Source: CAG-826 sp964583155 | GTDB taxonomy: Bacteria > Bacillota_I > Bacilli_A > RFN20 > CAG-826 | Length of the DNA: 51,661 nt | Direction of reading: 5' to 3' | NCBI GenBank assembly: GCA_964583155.1 | Contig: CAZOUY010000009.1 | Coordinates: 1-51,661, forward strand | In this document: piece after piece, positions 17,019 to 26,436 of the stretch | Numbering within the stretch: the stretch's first letter is position 1 | Layout of the letters: each line of letters starts with the position of its first letter | Made by a program: the position numbers and the translations under genes | The notes under the pieces: model-generated | Seen by the model: only the letters and a program-made list of their open reading frames with translations | What the model was told of the DNA's origin: nothing | Database searches by the model: none

Positions 17019-17639
17019 TTATTTTATACTTATGAAGACTTCTTAAAATATGAAAAAAGTATGATTTCATTATCAAACGAAGATAGTTCCTTAAGCACTT
17101 CTCGGTATCGGTTATTCTTTACAATTGCATTCTACACAGGTCTTTGAAAGGTAGAGATTAATGCTCTTCAGTGGAAGGATATTAAGGAAAATCGATTTAT
17201 AGTTAATAAAAGCATTTCATAAAAGCCAAAGGGAGTCTTATTTGTGACTACTCCACCAAAAAATCAAAGTAGTAATCGGACTATTCCTATTTGTAATCAA
17301 ATAAAAGTACTACTTGAAGAATGGAAAAAGATTTATGAAGAAAATTATTATGGATTCAATGAAGAATGGTATATTTGCGGAACCATTCACCCACTTATGG
17401 ACAACTCGCTCGATTAATTCAATCGAAAATTTGCAAAACATGCCGACTTACACCGCATTCGAGTTCACGACTTCAGACATTCATTCGCAAGCTTGATGAT
17501 CAACCAGGGTATCAGCATTAAAACCATATCAAAACTCATGGGCCACTCTACAGTGAACGAAACTTGGAATCGTTATGGCCATTTGTATCCTAGCGAAGAT
17601 GTAATGGCAATTGATGTGATATCGAAATTAAAACTTTAA
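17019..17639 (+). pseudogene. decayed tyrosine integrase (phage/ICE type), C-terminal part
   Basis: One continuous reading frame encodes the catalytic domain of a tyrosine recombinase, broken by three in-frame stops: TGA 17145-17147, TAA 17220-17222 and TAA 17415-17417. Recognisable stretches are FFTIAFYTGL-stop-KVEINALQWKDI, HDFRHSFASLMINQG, LMGHSTV and the nucleophile region TWNRYGHLYPSED. The first catalytic Arg is replaced by the TGA (CGA to TGA would explain it). The N-terminal arm-binding and core-binding domains are absent (upstream stop at 17016-17018). It lies ~110 bases from tRNA-Pro, the usual place for such an integrase. It cannot make an active enzyme. Confidence 0.9.
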
Positions 17640-17715
17640 AATTTGCGCGATTTTTTGGGCTGTAAAAACGCACGAAAAACGCACAAAAAATTGATTTCAT
17701 TCCAAAAAAACAGAA

Positions 17716-17740
17716 AAAAGCCCGTAAAATCGGGCTTTTA
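17716..17740 (-). terminator. terminator of tRNA-Pro, possibly bidirectional
   Basis: AAGCCCG-TAAAAT-CGGGCTT forms a stem with a T-run on the minus strand after tRNA-Pro. A shorter T-stretch on the plus strand could also end the integrase transcript. Confidence 0.8.
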
Positions 17741-17749
17741 ATATGCTAA

Positions 17750-17826
17750 TGGTCGGAATGATGGGATTCGAACCCATGACCTCTTGGTCCCGAACCAAGC
17801 GCACTACCAAGCTGTGCTACATCCCG
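17750..17826 (-). tRNA. tRNA-Pro (anticodon CGG)
   Basis: A 77-base cloverleaf on the minus strand. The acceptor stem CGGGATG pairs with CATTCCG; the anticodon stem CTTGG/CCAAG holds loop TTCGGGA, giving anticodon CGG; the T-loop is TTCGAAT; the 3' CCA is encoded. It reads CCG codons. The 3' half faces the integrase remnant and the accessory region, so it is the likely attachment site. It lies just downstream of polC on the same strand. Confidence 0.96.
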
Positions 17827-17846
17827 GGGAAAGCTGCATATCGCAG

Positions 17847-20800
17847 CTAAAATTCAAAGGAAAATAAATCTATTTGATTGGTTTCTTGCAAATTGTCCAA
17901 CACATGTAATTCCTCTAAAGAAGCCATATTCTGTGAATTCAAACGTGTTCTGGACACAAGATCTTCTTTTGACAAGAATTCTCCATCTTTACGCGCTTCG
18001 ACAACGCTGATAGCAGCGTTTTCACCTAAGTTATCAACAGCGGCAAAGGGAGGAATCAAAGCCTTCCTTTCTTCATCGATCACGAAGGTTGTTGCTTCGG
18101 AACGATAAAGATCGATATTTACAAAAGAATATCCTCGCTCTAGCATTTCAATGGCGATAAAGAGTGTTTTTTCTTGCTCCTCCTCTTTGGCCGTCATTGG
18201 ATCTTTGCCAGTTGCTTTATAATTATACCTTTTTCGTTTAAACTCTTCAAGTCTATCTATAATAGCTTGTTCACCATTAATCATAACCGCTAGATCGTAT
18301 TGAACGCAACGGATGGAAAAATAAGAAGCATAATACGCTAACGGCTTATAGACTTTATACCACGCCACACGAACCGCCATCATAACATAAGCAGTAGCGT
18401 GGGCCTTAGGGAACATGTATTTGATCTTATTACACGAATCAATGTACCATTGGGGAACATTGCATTGATGCATGATTTCTTCATACTCCGGCTTAACCTT
18501 TTTACCCTTCCGAACATCCTCCATGATCTTAAAGGCATATGATGATTCAACACCCATTTTTGTCAATCCGATCATGATATCATCACGACAACCAATGACT
18601 TCACTTAATGAACAAGTGCCCTCAGCAATCAAATTTTGGGCATTACCATTCCATACATCGGTTCCGTGTGATAAACCGGAGATAATCAATAAATCGGCAA
18701 AGGTTTTCGGTCTAGTTTCTTTTAGCATACCGCGAACGAAATTGGTGCCGAATTCCGGAAGTCCCAAAGCTCCCGTTTCTTCCTCTAAATAATTTCTTTG
18801 CCTCTTTAACGCCTTATCACTTGAAAACAAGGAAAGAACATCAGGATCGTTCATCGGTAAGGTCAAAGGATCGATGCCGGTCATATCCTTCAGCATTTTC
18901 ATAGCGGTCGGATCAACATGGCCCAATAAATCCAATTTTAAAACGTTATCATGAATGGCGTGGAAATCAAAATGAGTTGTCCGCCAGTTCGCATCTTTTT
19001 TATCAGCGGGATATTGAATAGGAGTAAAATCATAAACCGAATACTCTTGAGGAATAACGACAATACCGCCAGGATGCTGTCCGGTTGTTCTTTTAACATC
19101 CTGACAACCAACCGCCAGCCTGGTTATTTCTGCTCGTGAAACGCTATCGGGATCGATACCCATTCTTTCAAAATAGCCCCGCACATAACCAAAAGCGGTC
19201 TTTTCCGCTACCGTTTCAATAGTACCGGCCTTAAAGACATTTCCTGCTCCCAAAAGCTCTTTGGTTAATTCATGAGCGGTGCTTTGATATTCTCCCGAAA
19301 AGTTCAAATCGATATCCGGTACTTTATCGGCATTGAATCCCAAGAAGGTCGCAAAAGGAATATCTTGGCCATCATGAATCATACGCGTACCACAATGTGG
19401 GCAATCCTTTTCTTCTAAATCGAAGCCGGAGCGGATATCCGGGCGATTTTCGACAAATTCGCTATATTTACAATGGGGACAACGATAATGCGGAGGCAAA
19501 GGATTAACCTCGGTAATGGAGGCCATCGTCGCAACAAAAGAAGATCCGACCGAGCCTCGTGATCCGACGATGTATCCCGCTTCATTAGCCCTTTTAATCA
19601 GCTTATGAGCAATATAGTAAATCACGGAATAGTTATGATTGATAATACCATTTAGCTCTTTTTCCAATCTATCCTTCACAATAGGTGGTAATTCTCCTTG
19701 GAAACGATACCAAGCGTTACATTTGGCGTAACAAAGCTCATAAAGCTCTTCTGCACAGTTTTTGATGCTCGGCGGATAAAGACGATCCTTAATCGGATAT
19801 AACGGAGAAATCAAATCCGCTATCTTGTGCGTATTGGTAATAACATATTCATAGGCCTTTTGCTCGCCAAAAAAGGCGAATGCATCAAGCATTTCTCTGG
19901 TGGTTCGGAAATGTTGATCCGGGTTTTCATAAAATGGCTGCGATTCTCTTCTAAACGGGTTTAAAGGGTGACGAACTCCTTGTATACCCTTAGCCATAAT
20001 ATAAACATCACGAAATATCTTATCCTCCGGATTTAAATAATGAACATCACCTGTCGCTACAACGAGCTTTCCCATCTCTTCAGCGGCCTCAGCGATATCG
20101 ATCACAAATTGTTGTAATTTTTGTTCCGATTCAATTTGACCATCATTGATTAAAAATGAATAGTTGGCCAATGGCTGCAGTTCAATATAATCATAAAATT
20201 TAATCTTTTCTTGTAAAATTTCTTTACTGCGAGTCATGGCCGCATCAAATACTTCGCCATTCAAACAGGCGGATCCTAAAAGTAAATTTTCACGATATTT
20301 GATGATCTCTTTACGAGGAATCTTTGGTAAATCAGCTATGTAATCAATATGTGATAATGAAACCAATAAAAACAAATCCTTCAGACCCTGTTCATTTTTA
20401 GGATAAACCACGATATGCTTGGCTCGCAAATGCTTCAATAACTCAATACTCGCTTCTAATTCCCCTAATTCTTCGTGACGCATATAGGGCTTATCTTTGG
20501 TTAAAATAGCTAGCATCGCCAGCCATACATCCATCAAAACCTCCGCATCGTAATCAGCACGGTGGGCCTTACCTTCTTCATAAACGACTTCCAAGTTTCG
20601 TGATAAAGCCCCTAAATTATGCTGTCGCGCTTCCGGAAATAAATAGCGTGATAATGATAAAGTATCGATCACCGGATTGCTCACTGAGGGATAACCCATT
20701 TGATGAAAGGCCTCATTCATAAAGCCGATATCGAAATCCGCATTATGGGAGACCAAAATAGCGTCTTTGATAAAGCTTCTGATAATTTCAACAGCCTCAT

Positions 20801-22163
20801 TGATATAAGGCTTCCCCTTCAGCATTTCCGGCGAAATATTGGTCAAACGCTGAATTTTCTCCGAGATAACAAAATCATCACCCGGATTGATTAAAAGATC
20901 AATACGATCGACGATTATGCCATCCTCATATCGTACCGCTCCAAATTCGATAATTCGGTCATATCGTGATGATAAGCCTGTTGTCTCAAAGTCAAAGACG
21001 ACATATTTAGCTTTATTTAAAACGGTCGGAGAGGGATTTTGAATATAATCAAGCTTTTCATCGACCATATACATTTCACAACCATAGAGCAATTTTAAGC
21101 CATTCTCCTTAGCCGCCTTTTGCGCTTCCGGAAATGCTTGAACATTTCCATGATCCGTCAGTCCTAAAGCCTCATGACCAAAATGCGCCGCTAACGCACA
21201 ATAATCACTGATTGAAGTTACGGCATCCATCGTTGACATCTTGGTATGCAGATGTAGTTCAATGCGTTTTTCTTTTTCGTCATCACTCCGCCACGGATCC
21301 GGCTCTAAAAAATCAATAAAGTGGGCCATAATCAACAATTGACCTGTGTTTTGTTCAATCTGAGTCGAGCCTCGCACTTTCACCTTTTGTTTTGGTTTAA
21401 TTTGTGATATTTTTTCCTCATTAAGGATATTGCTCTCGATAATTTTAACCGCTATAGAATAGGTGTCATCATTCATATCGAAAACGAGAATTTTTTTGCC
21501 ATCACGTGAAGTTCGAATGTCATCCACCGCAAAAATAGTGCCGATAATCACCACATTTCCCGAATTACTATCAATAAAATGAATTTTAGTCTCCTTATAA
21601 TTGCCTTTTTTAAAGGCTGAATTAGTGCGTCGTTTTTCTTGCTCACGCTTTTTTATTTCCGCATACGCCTGCTGAACATATTGAAGATGCTCTTGTTCAG
21701 AATTGGTATCATGGTTTTCTTCAACGATTTCTTCCACGACAAAAGGATAAGAAATAAAGGCCAAAAAATCACGGAAATCGGCCAAGACAGGACTAAGCTT
21801 TTCTCTTTCTAATTCACTCCAAAAGGTGATTTTAATAGTGTCATCTTTAAGCTCTGTTTCCAAGGATTCAAGCGGCAAATGGTATAACGAATAATACCAA
21901 TCATAAAGTAATTCCAAGGCATCCGTTGTTGTCGGCTTCTTTTGATAATAAAAGACTAGCCGGTATCGATATTCTTTTATCGTCATTAGATGCTCTTGAA
22001 ATTCGTGCAATAAATCATATTTCCATGGAGTAGCTTTCATAATTTCATAGACCCAAACGCCATTTTCTTTATGAAAAGGATGGTCACCATAAAATGATAA
22101 TTCGAAACGCTCACCATCATAAATTTGGATCGATTCTAAAAATCTTTGCATTGTTGCATCCAT
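17847..22163 (-). CDS. polC: DNA polymerase III PolC-type alpha subunit
   Basis: About 1438 residues, normal for PolC, the replicative polymerase of Bacillota with built-in proofreading. In order: N-terminal domain (1-200), OB fold (~205-290), PHP domain start (ELHLHTKMSTMDA, ~300), inserted DnaQ-like 3'-5' exonuclease (VVFDFETTGL ~388, HNADFDIGF, HRADYDAEVLMD), rest of PHP, zinc module (CPHC ... CPHC, ~893-920), and catalytic palm with PDIDLNFSGEYQ (~945). I chose ATG at 22161-22163, preceded by AGGTG; a GTG three codons upstream is less likely. It follows rseP by 23 bases, as in other Bacillota, though the usual proS between them is missing. Confidence 0.97.
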   Translation of the reverse strand: MDATMQRFLESIQIYDGERFELSFYGDHPFHKENGVWVYEIMKATPWKYDLLHEFQEHLMTIKEYRYRLVFYYQKKPTTTDALELLYDWYYSLYHLPLESLETELKDDTIKITFWSELEREKLSPVLADFRDFLAFISYPFVVEEIVEENHDTNSEQEHLQYVQQAYAEIKKREQEKRRTNSAFKKGNYKETKIHFIDSNSGNVVIIGTIFAVDDIRTSRDGKKILVFDMNDDTYSIAVKIIESNILNEEKISQIKPKQKVKVRGSTQIEQNTGQLLIMAHFIDFLEPDPWRSDDEKEKRIELHLHTKMSTMDAVTSISDYCALAAHFGHEALGLTDHGNVQAFPEAQKAAKENGLKLLYGCEMYMVDEKLDYIQNPSPTVLNKAKYVVFDFETTGLSSRYDRIIEFGAVRYEDGIIVDRIDLLINPGDDFVISEKIQRLTNISPEMLKGKPYINEAVEIIRSFIKDAILVSHNADFDIGFMNEAFHQMGYPSVSNPVIDTLSLSRYLFPEARQHNLGALSRNLEVVYEEGKAHRADYDAEVLMDVWLAMLAILTKDKPYMRHEELGELEASIELLKHLRAKHIVVYPKNEQGLKDLFLLVSLSHIDYIADLPKIPRKEIIKYRENLLLGSACLNGEVFDAAMTRSKEILQEKIKFYDYIELQPLANYSFLINDGQIESEQKLQQFVIDIAEAAEEMGKLVVATGDVHYLNPEDKIFRDVYIMAKGIQGVRHPLNPFRRESQPFYENPDQHFRTTREMLDAFAFFGEQKAYEYVITNTHKIADLISPLYPIKDRLYPPSIKNCAEELYELCYAKCNAWYRFQGELPPIVKDRLEKELNGIINHNYSVIYYIAHKLIKRANEAGYIVGSRGSVGSSFVATMASITEVNPLPPHYRCPHCKYSEFVENRPDIRSGFDLEEKDCPHCGTRMIHDGQDIPFATFLGFNADKVPDIDLNFSGEYQSTAHELTKELLGAGNVFKAGTIETVAEKTAFGYVRGYFERMGIDPDSVSRAEITRLAVGCQDVKRTTGQHPGGIVVIPQEYSVYDFTPIQYPADKKDANWRTTHFDFHAIHDNVLKLDLLGHVDPTAMKMLKDMTGIDPLTLPMNDPDVLSLFSSDKALKRQRNYLEEETGALGLPEFGTNFVRGMLKETRPKTFADLLIISGLSHGTDVWNGNAQNLIAEGTCSLSEVIGCRDDIMIGLTKMGVESSYAFKIMEDVRKGKKVKPEYEEIMHQCNVPQWYIDSCNKIKYMFPKAHATAYVMMAVRVAWYKVYKPLAYYASYFSIRCVQYDLAVMINGEQAIIDRLEEFKRKRYNYKATGKDPMTAKEEEQEKTLFIAIEMLERGYSFVNIDLYRSEATTFVIDEERKALIPPFAAVDNLGENAAISVVEARKDGEFLSKEDLVSRTRLNSQNMASLEELHVLDNLQETNQIDLFSFEF

Positions 22164-22186
22164 GAAAATCACCTACTTCCTTTTTG

Positions 22187-23395
22187 CTAAATGAGTGCTA
22201 AGCCAAAAAGCCCCCAAATATCTTTAATAAATACGACCGCCATTAAAGCGAAAAGAATCAGCATGCCGATCGTTGAAATCGTGTTTTTGACTTTGGAAGG
22301 AATCTCCTTATGGAAAATACCTTCGATCGCCACCACTAATAAATGCCAACCATCCAACCCCGGGAATGGTAAAAGATTAAAAATCCCTAGGTTAACCGAA
22401 ATCATGGCCCAGAGCATTAAATAATAGCCAAAGCCATATTGGAGCATATCAGAAGAAACCGATAAAATCGCAATCGGTCCGCCAACATTTTCAAAGCCCT
22501 TGCCCACAAATAGTTGACCTAGGGTTTTGGCGATGATTGTTGCCGATTCCCACCAATCTGAACCGGCACGCGCTAAAGCCTCTCCAAAGCCAATGCGCGC
22601 TTGATAATTGCCAATTCCTATTTTACTCCAACCATAAAACACCTCTTCTTTGGTTTCCGACACCTTGATCGCATCTAAAATAAAAGTATTGTTTTGGATG
22701 GTGGGATTTTCATTTTCAATTTCCGCGAATGGAACCCAATATAATGTAATAGATAGCTGATCATTGAGAGTTTGCGGGCTTATCGAAGTTAAAGCATCCT
22801 CCCACAAATCGCTATAGGTTTCAACATCATAGGATGTGGATGGATAATTGACATCATCCCTCAGACCATTTAAGAGAAATTGTTTTTCAACCTTAACAAC
22901 CTTATCACCGGTTCGTAACCCGGCAGCATATGCCGGCGATTGCGTCTCTTCTTGTGAAGATAGATATTCGCTAACGGTGATCTGATTATTGGCGATCACC
23001 TGCGGAAAAAAGATTGTATTGGCCGCAAAAAGAGCGTATCCCAAGACAAAATTCAAAAAGATACCGGCTCCCATAATGATAGCCCGTTTCCACTTTTTGA
23101 TTTTTAATAAGCTTCTTTCAGGAGGAACCTCGAGTCCTTCCGGAAGCGTTTCACTTTCGCCATACATGGAAACATAGCCTCCCAAAGGAATGGCTCGAAG
23201 GGAAAAAGTGGTCTCACGTCCGGCCTTTTTTCTTTGAAAAAGAGCGGGTCCAAAGCCAATCGAGAATTCAAAGCAATATACTTTGAAAAGCTTGGCCATT
23301 GAAAGATGGCCCAATTCATGAATGACCACTAAGACACTTAACGATACAAAAAATAAAATAACGCTTAAAAAACTAATTGATGATAAAACTAGCAT
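22187..23395 (-). CDS. rseP: site-2 intramembrane zinc metalloprotease RseP/RasP
   Basis: A 402-residue membrane protease that cleaves membrane-bound regulators and leftover signal peptides inside the bilayer. HELGH (residues 26-30) in the first helix binds zinc with the Asp of NLLPFPGLDGWHLL (~345). A PDZ region lies between (AYAAGLRTGDKVVKVEK). The large middle segment (~150-240) is longer than in minimal homologues. ATG overlaps the dxr stop by seven bases (ATGCTAG), with GAGGTC as ribosome site inside dxr, so translation is coupled. It sits in the conserved uppS-cdsA-dxr-rseP-polC run. Confidence 0.94.
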   Translation of the reverse strand: MLVLSSISFLSVILFFVSLSVLVVIHELGHLSMAKLFKVYCFEFSIGFGPALFQRKKAGRETTFSLRAIPLGGYVSMYGESETLPEGLEVPPERSLLKIKKWKRAIIMGAGIFLNFVLGYALFAANTIFFPQVIANNQITVSEYLSSQEETQSPAYAAGLRTGDKVVKVEKQFLLNGLRDDVNYPSTSYDVETYSDLWEDALTSISPQTLNDQLSITLYWVPFAEIENENPTIQNNTFILDAIKVSETKEEVFYGWSKIGIGNYQARIGFGEALARAGSDWWESATIIAKTLGQLFVGKGFENVGGPIAILSVSSDMLQYGFGYYLMLWAMISVNLGIFNLLPFPGLDGWHLLVVAIEGIFHKEIPSKVKNTISTIGMLILFALMAVVFIKDIWGLFGLALI

Positions 23396-24549
23396 TTTTT
23401 GACCTCCTCAATTAATAATATGGCCTCATGTCGCGCCATTTGATCAGCATATATGATATCTTCGATATCCGGATTATCAATTACCCGATGCCGTTGAAGA
23501 CACTTTTCAATAATCTCTTCGATCATTAAAAATGGTATTTGGTGATTTAGAAAGGCATAAACCGCTTCTTCATTCGCAGCATTTAAAACGGTCGGCATCG
23601 TTCCCCCGTGCTTGATTGCCTCACGAGCGAAGCGTACGCACGGATATCGTTCTTCAGAAAAAACACGGAAATGAAAAGAGCCGAAATCTTCGAAATTAAA
23701 TGGCGTATGAAGCGATGGCTTCCGCTTTTTTTCATATAAAGCATACGCAATCGGAATCCGCATATCGCTCGGACCGATATCGGCTAAAAAGGAGCCATCA
23801 CGACATTCGATCAAAGAATGAATTTTAGATTCATCATGCATCAATATCGTAATTCTATCCATCGGGATATTGAATAAATAATATGCTTCAATCAATTCGA
23901 ATCCTTTATTCATCATCGTCGCGCAATCAATGGTGATCTTTTTTCCCATCTGCCATGATGGATGCTTTAAGGCATCCTCTACCGTAACCGAGAGCAATTC
24001 GCTTCGGGATAGATTCCGAAACGCTCCCCCGGAAGCAGTTAACACCAAACGCTTAACATCATGACGATGACCTTTTAAGCACTTGTCAAGAGCGACATGC
24101 TCTGAATCAATCGGAAGGATACGAGCCTGCGTTTCCTTGCAGGCTTTAAGAAGTAATTCCCCACCCACAACCAGGGATTCCTTATTGCTTAAGGCTAAAT
24201 CAATTCCCCATTTTAAGGTCCAATAGGAAGGTAAAAAACCGACAAAGCCGACTAAGGCATTGATGACCATCTGCGGATGGATGGCTTCGATCAAATGAAG
24301 CAATCCTTGATCACCATAGAAAAAAGAAAGATGAGGATATTTCTTTTGTAAAACAAGAAAATCACGTTCCTCTTGAACGCATATTGCTTTGATAGAAGGA
24401 AATAACTCGACAATCTTTGCTATCTTATCGATTTGATGACCGATAGAAATCCCTTCTAAAAGAAAATGTCGACGATCATTAGCCATTACTTCAAGAGCTT
24501 GACCGCCTATGGAGCCACTAGCCCCTAAAAGCACTATTCTTTTCATCAT
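23389..24549 (-). CDS. dxr: 1-deoxy-D-xylulose 5-phosphate reductoisomerase
   Basis: About 386 residues. It catalyses the NADPH-dependent conversion of DXP to 2-C-methylerythritol 4-phosphate, the first committed step of the MEP isoprenoid pathway. GASGSIGG (~9-16) is the NADPH loop; ALSNKESLV, DSEHVALDKCL and the SGGAFR segment form the active site; the metal ligands are in DSEH (Asp and Glu) and in MNKGFELIEA (Glu). It starts at 24549, where ATGA overlaps the cdsA stop. With uppS next door, the cluster supplies the undecaprenyl carrier for cell wall synthesis. Confidence 0.95.
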   Translation of the reverse strand: MMKRIVLLGASGSIGGQALEVMANDRRHFLLEGISIGHQIDKIAKIVELFPSIKAICVQEERDFLVLQKKYPHLSFFYGDQGLLHLIEAIHPQMVINALVGFVGFLPSYWTLKWGIDLALSNKESLVVGGELLLKACKETQARILPIDSEHVALDKCLKGHRHDVKRLVLTASGGAFRNLSRSELLSVTVEDALKHPSWQMGKKITIDCATMMNKGFELIEAYYLFNIPMDRITILMHDESKIHSLIECRDGSFLADIGPSDMRIPIAYALYEKKRKPSLHTPFNFEDFGSFHFRVFSEERYPCVRFAREAIKHGGTMPTVLNAANEEAVYAFLNHQIPFLMIEEIIEKCLQRHRVIDNPDIEDIIYADQMARHEAILLIEEVKKC

Positions 24550-25613
24550 ACAAGAAAATTCCATCCGTTATTCAGGAAAATAATAAAAACTGCGACAAAT
24601 AATGATACGCATAAGAGCGAATCAACGCGGTCTAACACTCCTCCATGACCTCTTAAAAGCGTGCCGTAATCTTTAATGCCAAAATGCCGCTTTAAAGCCG
24701 AGAAAATAAAATCCCCTAGGTTAGCGATAAATGGCATAATCAAAGAAATAATCATAATCCAATACCAATGATCTCCATCAAGAATAGGAAGCAAGGGATG
24801 TCCCGTATGATTGCAAATCATGGCAAAGCCGAAACTAAAAATGAAAGAAATAATCACGCCGCCAAAGAAGCCCTCCCAGGTTTTCTTCGGGGAAATTCTT
24901 TCATTCATTTTATTATGACCGAATAAGAGTCCCATAAAATAGGCTCCTGCATCCGTAGCAAAGGTGCCTAAAATGACATAAATCAAAAGAAATGAGGTTT
25001 GAAAAACATTCGCCGCCACATCTTGCGATTCTCCGCCCCAACCGCCAGATCCTCCAAGAGCGTCTTTAAAGGCTTGGTTAGGAAAATATCGTAAAAAGAG
25101 GACAGATTGCACCGAAATACCTATGAAAATACACATCGTAAAAAGATAGGTAACATCGTTAATACCAAAGTTTTTATCAATAATGGATAGGAAAAACAAT
25201 ACAAAAGCCGATAAAACGACACCAATAGTCGAAACGGAAATCTTTGCGACCGTCATTTCTACTCCATCGACGACTAAAGGACTATAAAATCCTTGTTCAA
25301 AGGACCAGTTTTTAATCAAATCATTCGATTTAACATTTTCCATATTATTTTTTATCATGATCCAAAACACAAAGGAAAAGGTGATAACATAAATAAAGCC
25401 ATGGACAAAAGCGGTATACTTTTGGTGATTGGGAGCGTTAATAAACTCATGAATAATAAATATAAGAGCCACAGCTATAAAAAGTAAAAACCACCAGTTA
25501 CCAAATAAAATAGCCGGGATCGCACAAACAGCGAGAATAATCGCTGTTAATGTACGTGTTCCCATGGATTTTTTAGTATCATCAGATAATTTATTGACTT
25601 GCAACTTATCCAT
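24546..25613 (-). CDS. cdsA: phosphatidate cytidylyltransferase (CDP-diglyceride synthase)
   Basis: A 355-residue, multi-pass membrane enzyme that makes CDP-diacylglycerol from CTP and phosphatidate for phospholipid synthesis. The family signature spans GDFIFSALKRHFGIKDYG ... GVLDRVDS near the C-terminus, and NERISPKKTWEGFFGG precedes it. About eight hydrophobic segments. It is longer than the common ~260-280 residues because of two extra hydrophilic loops, one near residues 95-120 and a Gly-rich one (GGSGGWGGESQ) near 200. ATG overlaps the uppS stop by eight bases, with GGAGG upstream. Confidence 0.93.
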   Translation of the reverse strand: MDKLQVNKLSDDTKKSMGTRTLTAIILAVCAIPAILFGNWWFLLFIAVALIFIIHEFINAPNHQKYTAFVHGFIYVITFSFVFWIMIKNNMENVKSNDLIKNWSFEQGFYSPLVVDGVEMTVAKISVSTIGVVLSAFVLFFLSIIDKNFGINDVTYLFTMCIFIGISVQSVLFLRYFPNQAFKDALGGSGGWGGESQDVAANVFQTSFLLIYVILGTFATDAGAYFMGLLFGHNKMNERISPKKTWEGFFGGVIISFIFSFGFAMICNHTGHPLLPILDGDHWYWIMIISLIMPFIANLGDFIFSALKRHFGIKDYGTLLRGHGGVLDRVDSLLCVSLFVAVFIIFLNNGWNFLV

Positions 25614-26334
25614 TTTTTAAACCTCCATAACGACGATTACGCTTTTCATATTCTTTTAAACACTCGATAAATTGCGGCCTTTTAAAATCCGGCCAATAGG
25701 TTTTTGTAAAAACCAACTCAGCATAAGCGAGTTGCCAAAGCATATAATTAGAAATTCTTTCTTCTCCGGAAGTTCTAATCATTAGATCGACATCGGGCAA
25801 TCCCTGCGAATCCAAGTAATCACTAAAAGTATTTTCATTCAAAGACGAATAATCATAATTATTATCATCCATAAAGCGTTTGAAGGCCCTGATAATTTCA
25901 TCACGACCACCATAATTCAAGCAAATATTGAAAACATATCGATCGTTATTTTTGGTCTTCTCTTTAGCTTCTGCTATTATTTCTTGCGTGTGTATGGGAA
26001 GGCGTGTGAGATCTCCCATCGTTCGAACCTGGACACCATCGCGCATCAAATGGTCAATTTCTTTAACAAAAAATTCTTCTAAATATGTGAAAAGATGGTC
26101 AATTTCATCTTGCGGTCTTTTCCAATTCTCAGTGGAAAAAGCAAAAAGAGACATCACCGAAATTTGAAATTCTTTACATACTTCAAAAATATCAATAATA
26201 CGTTGACAACCTTCTTTATGTCCTAGATGACGAGGTAACAATCTTTTTTTAGCCCATCGTCCATTGCCATCCATAATAAAGGCCACGTGCTTTAAAGGCT
26301 TGGTAAGACTAAAAGATTCTTTTTTCATTCTCAT
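25606..26334 (-). CDS. uppS: undecaprenyl diphosphate synthase (cis-prenyltransferase)
   Basis: A 242-residue enzyme that extends farnesyl diphosphate with isopentenyl units to C55, the lipid carrier of peptidoglycan synthesis. HVAFIMDGNGRWAKKR (catalytic Asp22), the FSTENWKRP segment, and RTSGEERISNYMLWQ ... YAELVF are all present. It is first in the uppS-cdsA-dxr-rseP-polC run and has its own promoter after the frr terminator. Its presence implies the cell makes a wall or at least uses undecaprenyl phosphate. Confidence 0.95.
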   Translation of the reverse strand: MRMKKESFSLTKPLKHVAFIMDGNGRWAKKRLLPRHLGHKEGCQRIIDIFEVCKEFQISVMSLFAFSTENWKRPQDEIDHLFTYLEEFFVKEIDHLMRDGVQVRTMGDLTRLPIHTQEIIAEAKEKTKNNDRYVFNICLNYGGRDEIIRAFKRFMDDNNYDYSSLNENTFSDYLDSQGLPDVDLMIRTSGEERISNYMLWQLAYAELVFTKTYWPDFKRPQFIECLKEYEKRNRRYGGLKNG

Positions 26335-26377
26335 GTACTATTCTCGCCCCTCTCTTTATAATGTATTTTAATTATAC

Positions 26378-26405
26378 ATTATAAGAACCTCTTTTAATAG
26401 CACAA
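26378..26405 (-). promoter_or_regulatory. promoter for uppS-cdsA-dxr-rseP-polC
   Basis: On the minus strand TTGTGC (26400-26405), a 16-base spacer and TATAAT (26378-26383) lie between the frr terminator and uppS. A palindrome ATGTATAATTAAAATACAT follows at once and might be an operator. Confidence 0.55.
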
Positions 26406-26412
26406 AAAAATA

Positions 26413-26436
26413 AAAACTCGGAAATCCCGAGTTTTT
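26413..26436 (-). terminator. terminator after frr
   Basis: AAAACTCGG-AAAT-CCCGAGTTTT stem with a T-rich tail on the minus strand. It overlaps the frr stop codon. Confidence 0.85.

Noticed and set aside
17019..17639. Reading the integrase stops as recoded codons
   Set aside because: Two of the three stops are TAA, and core genes (rimM, ftsY, cdsA) use TGA as a genuine stop, so recoding is not credible.
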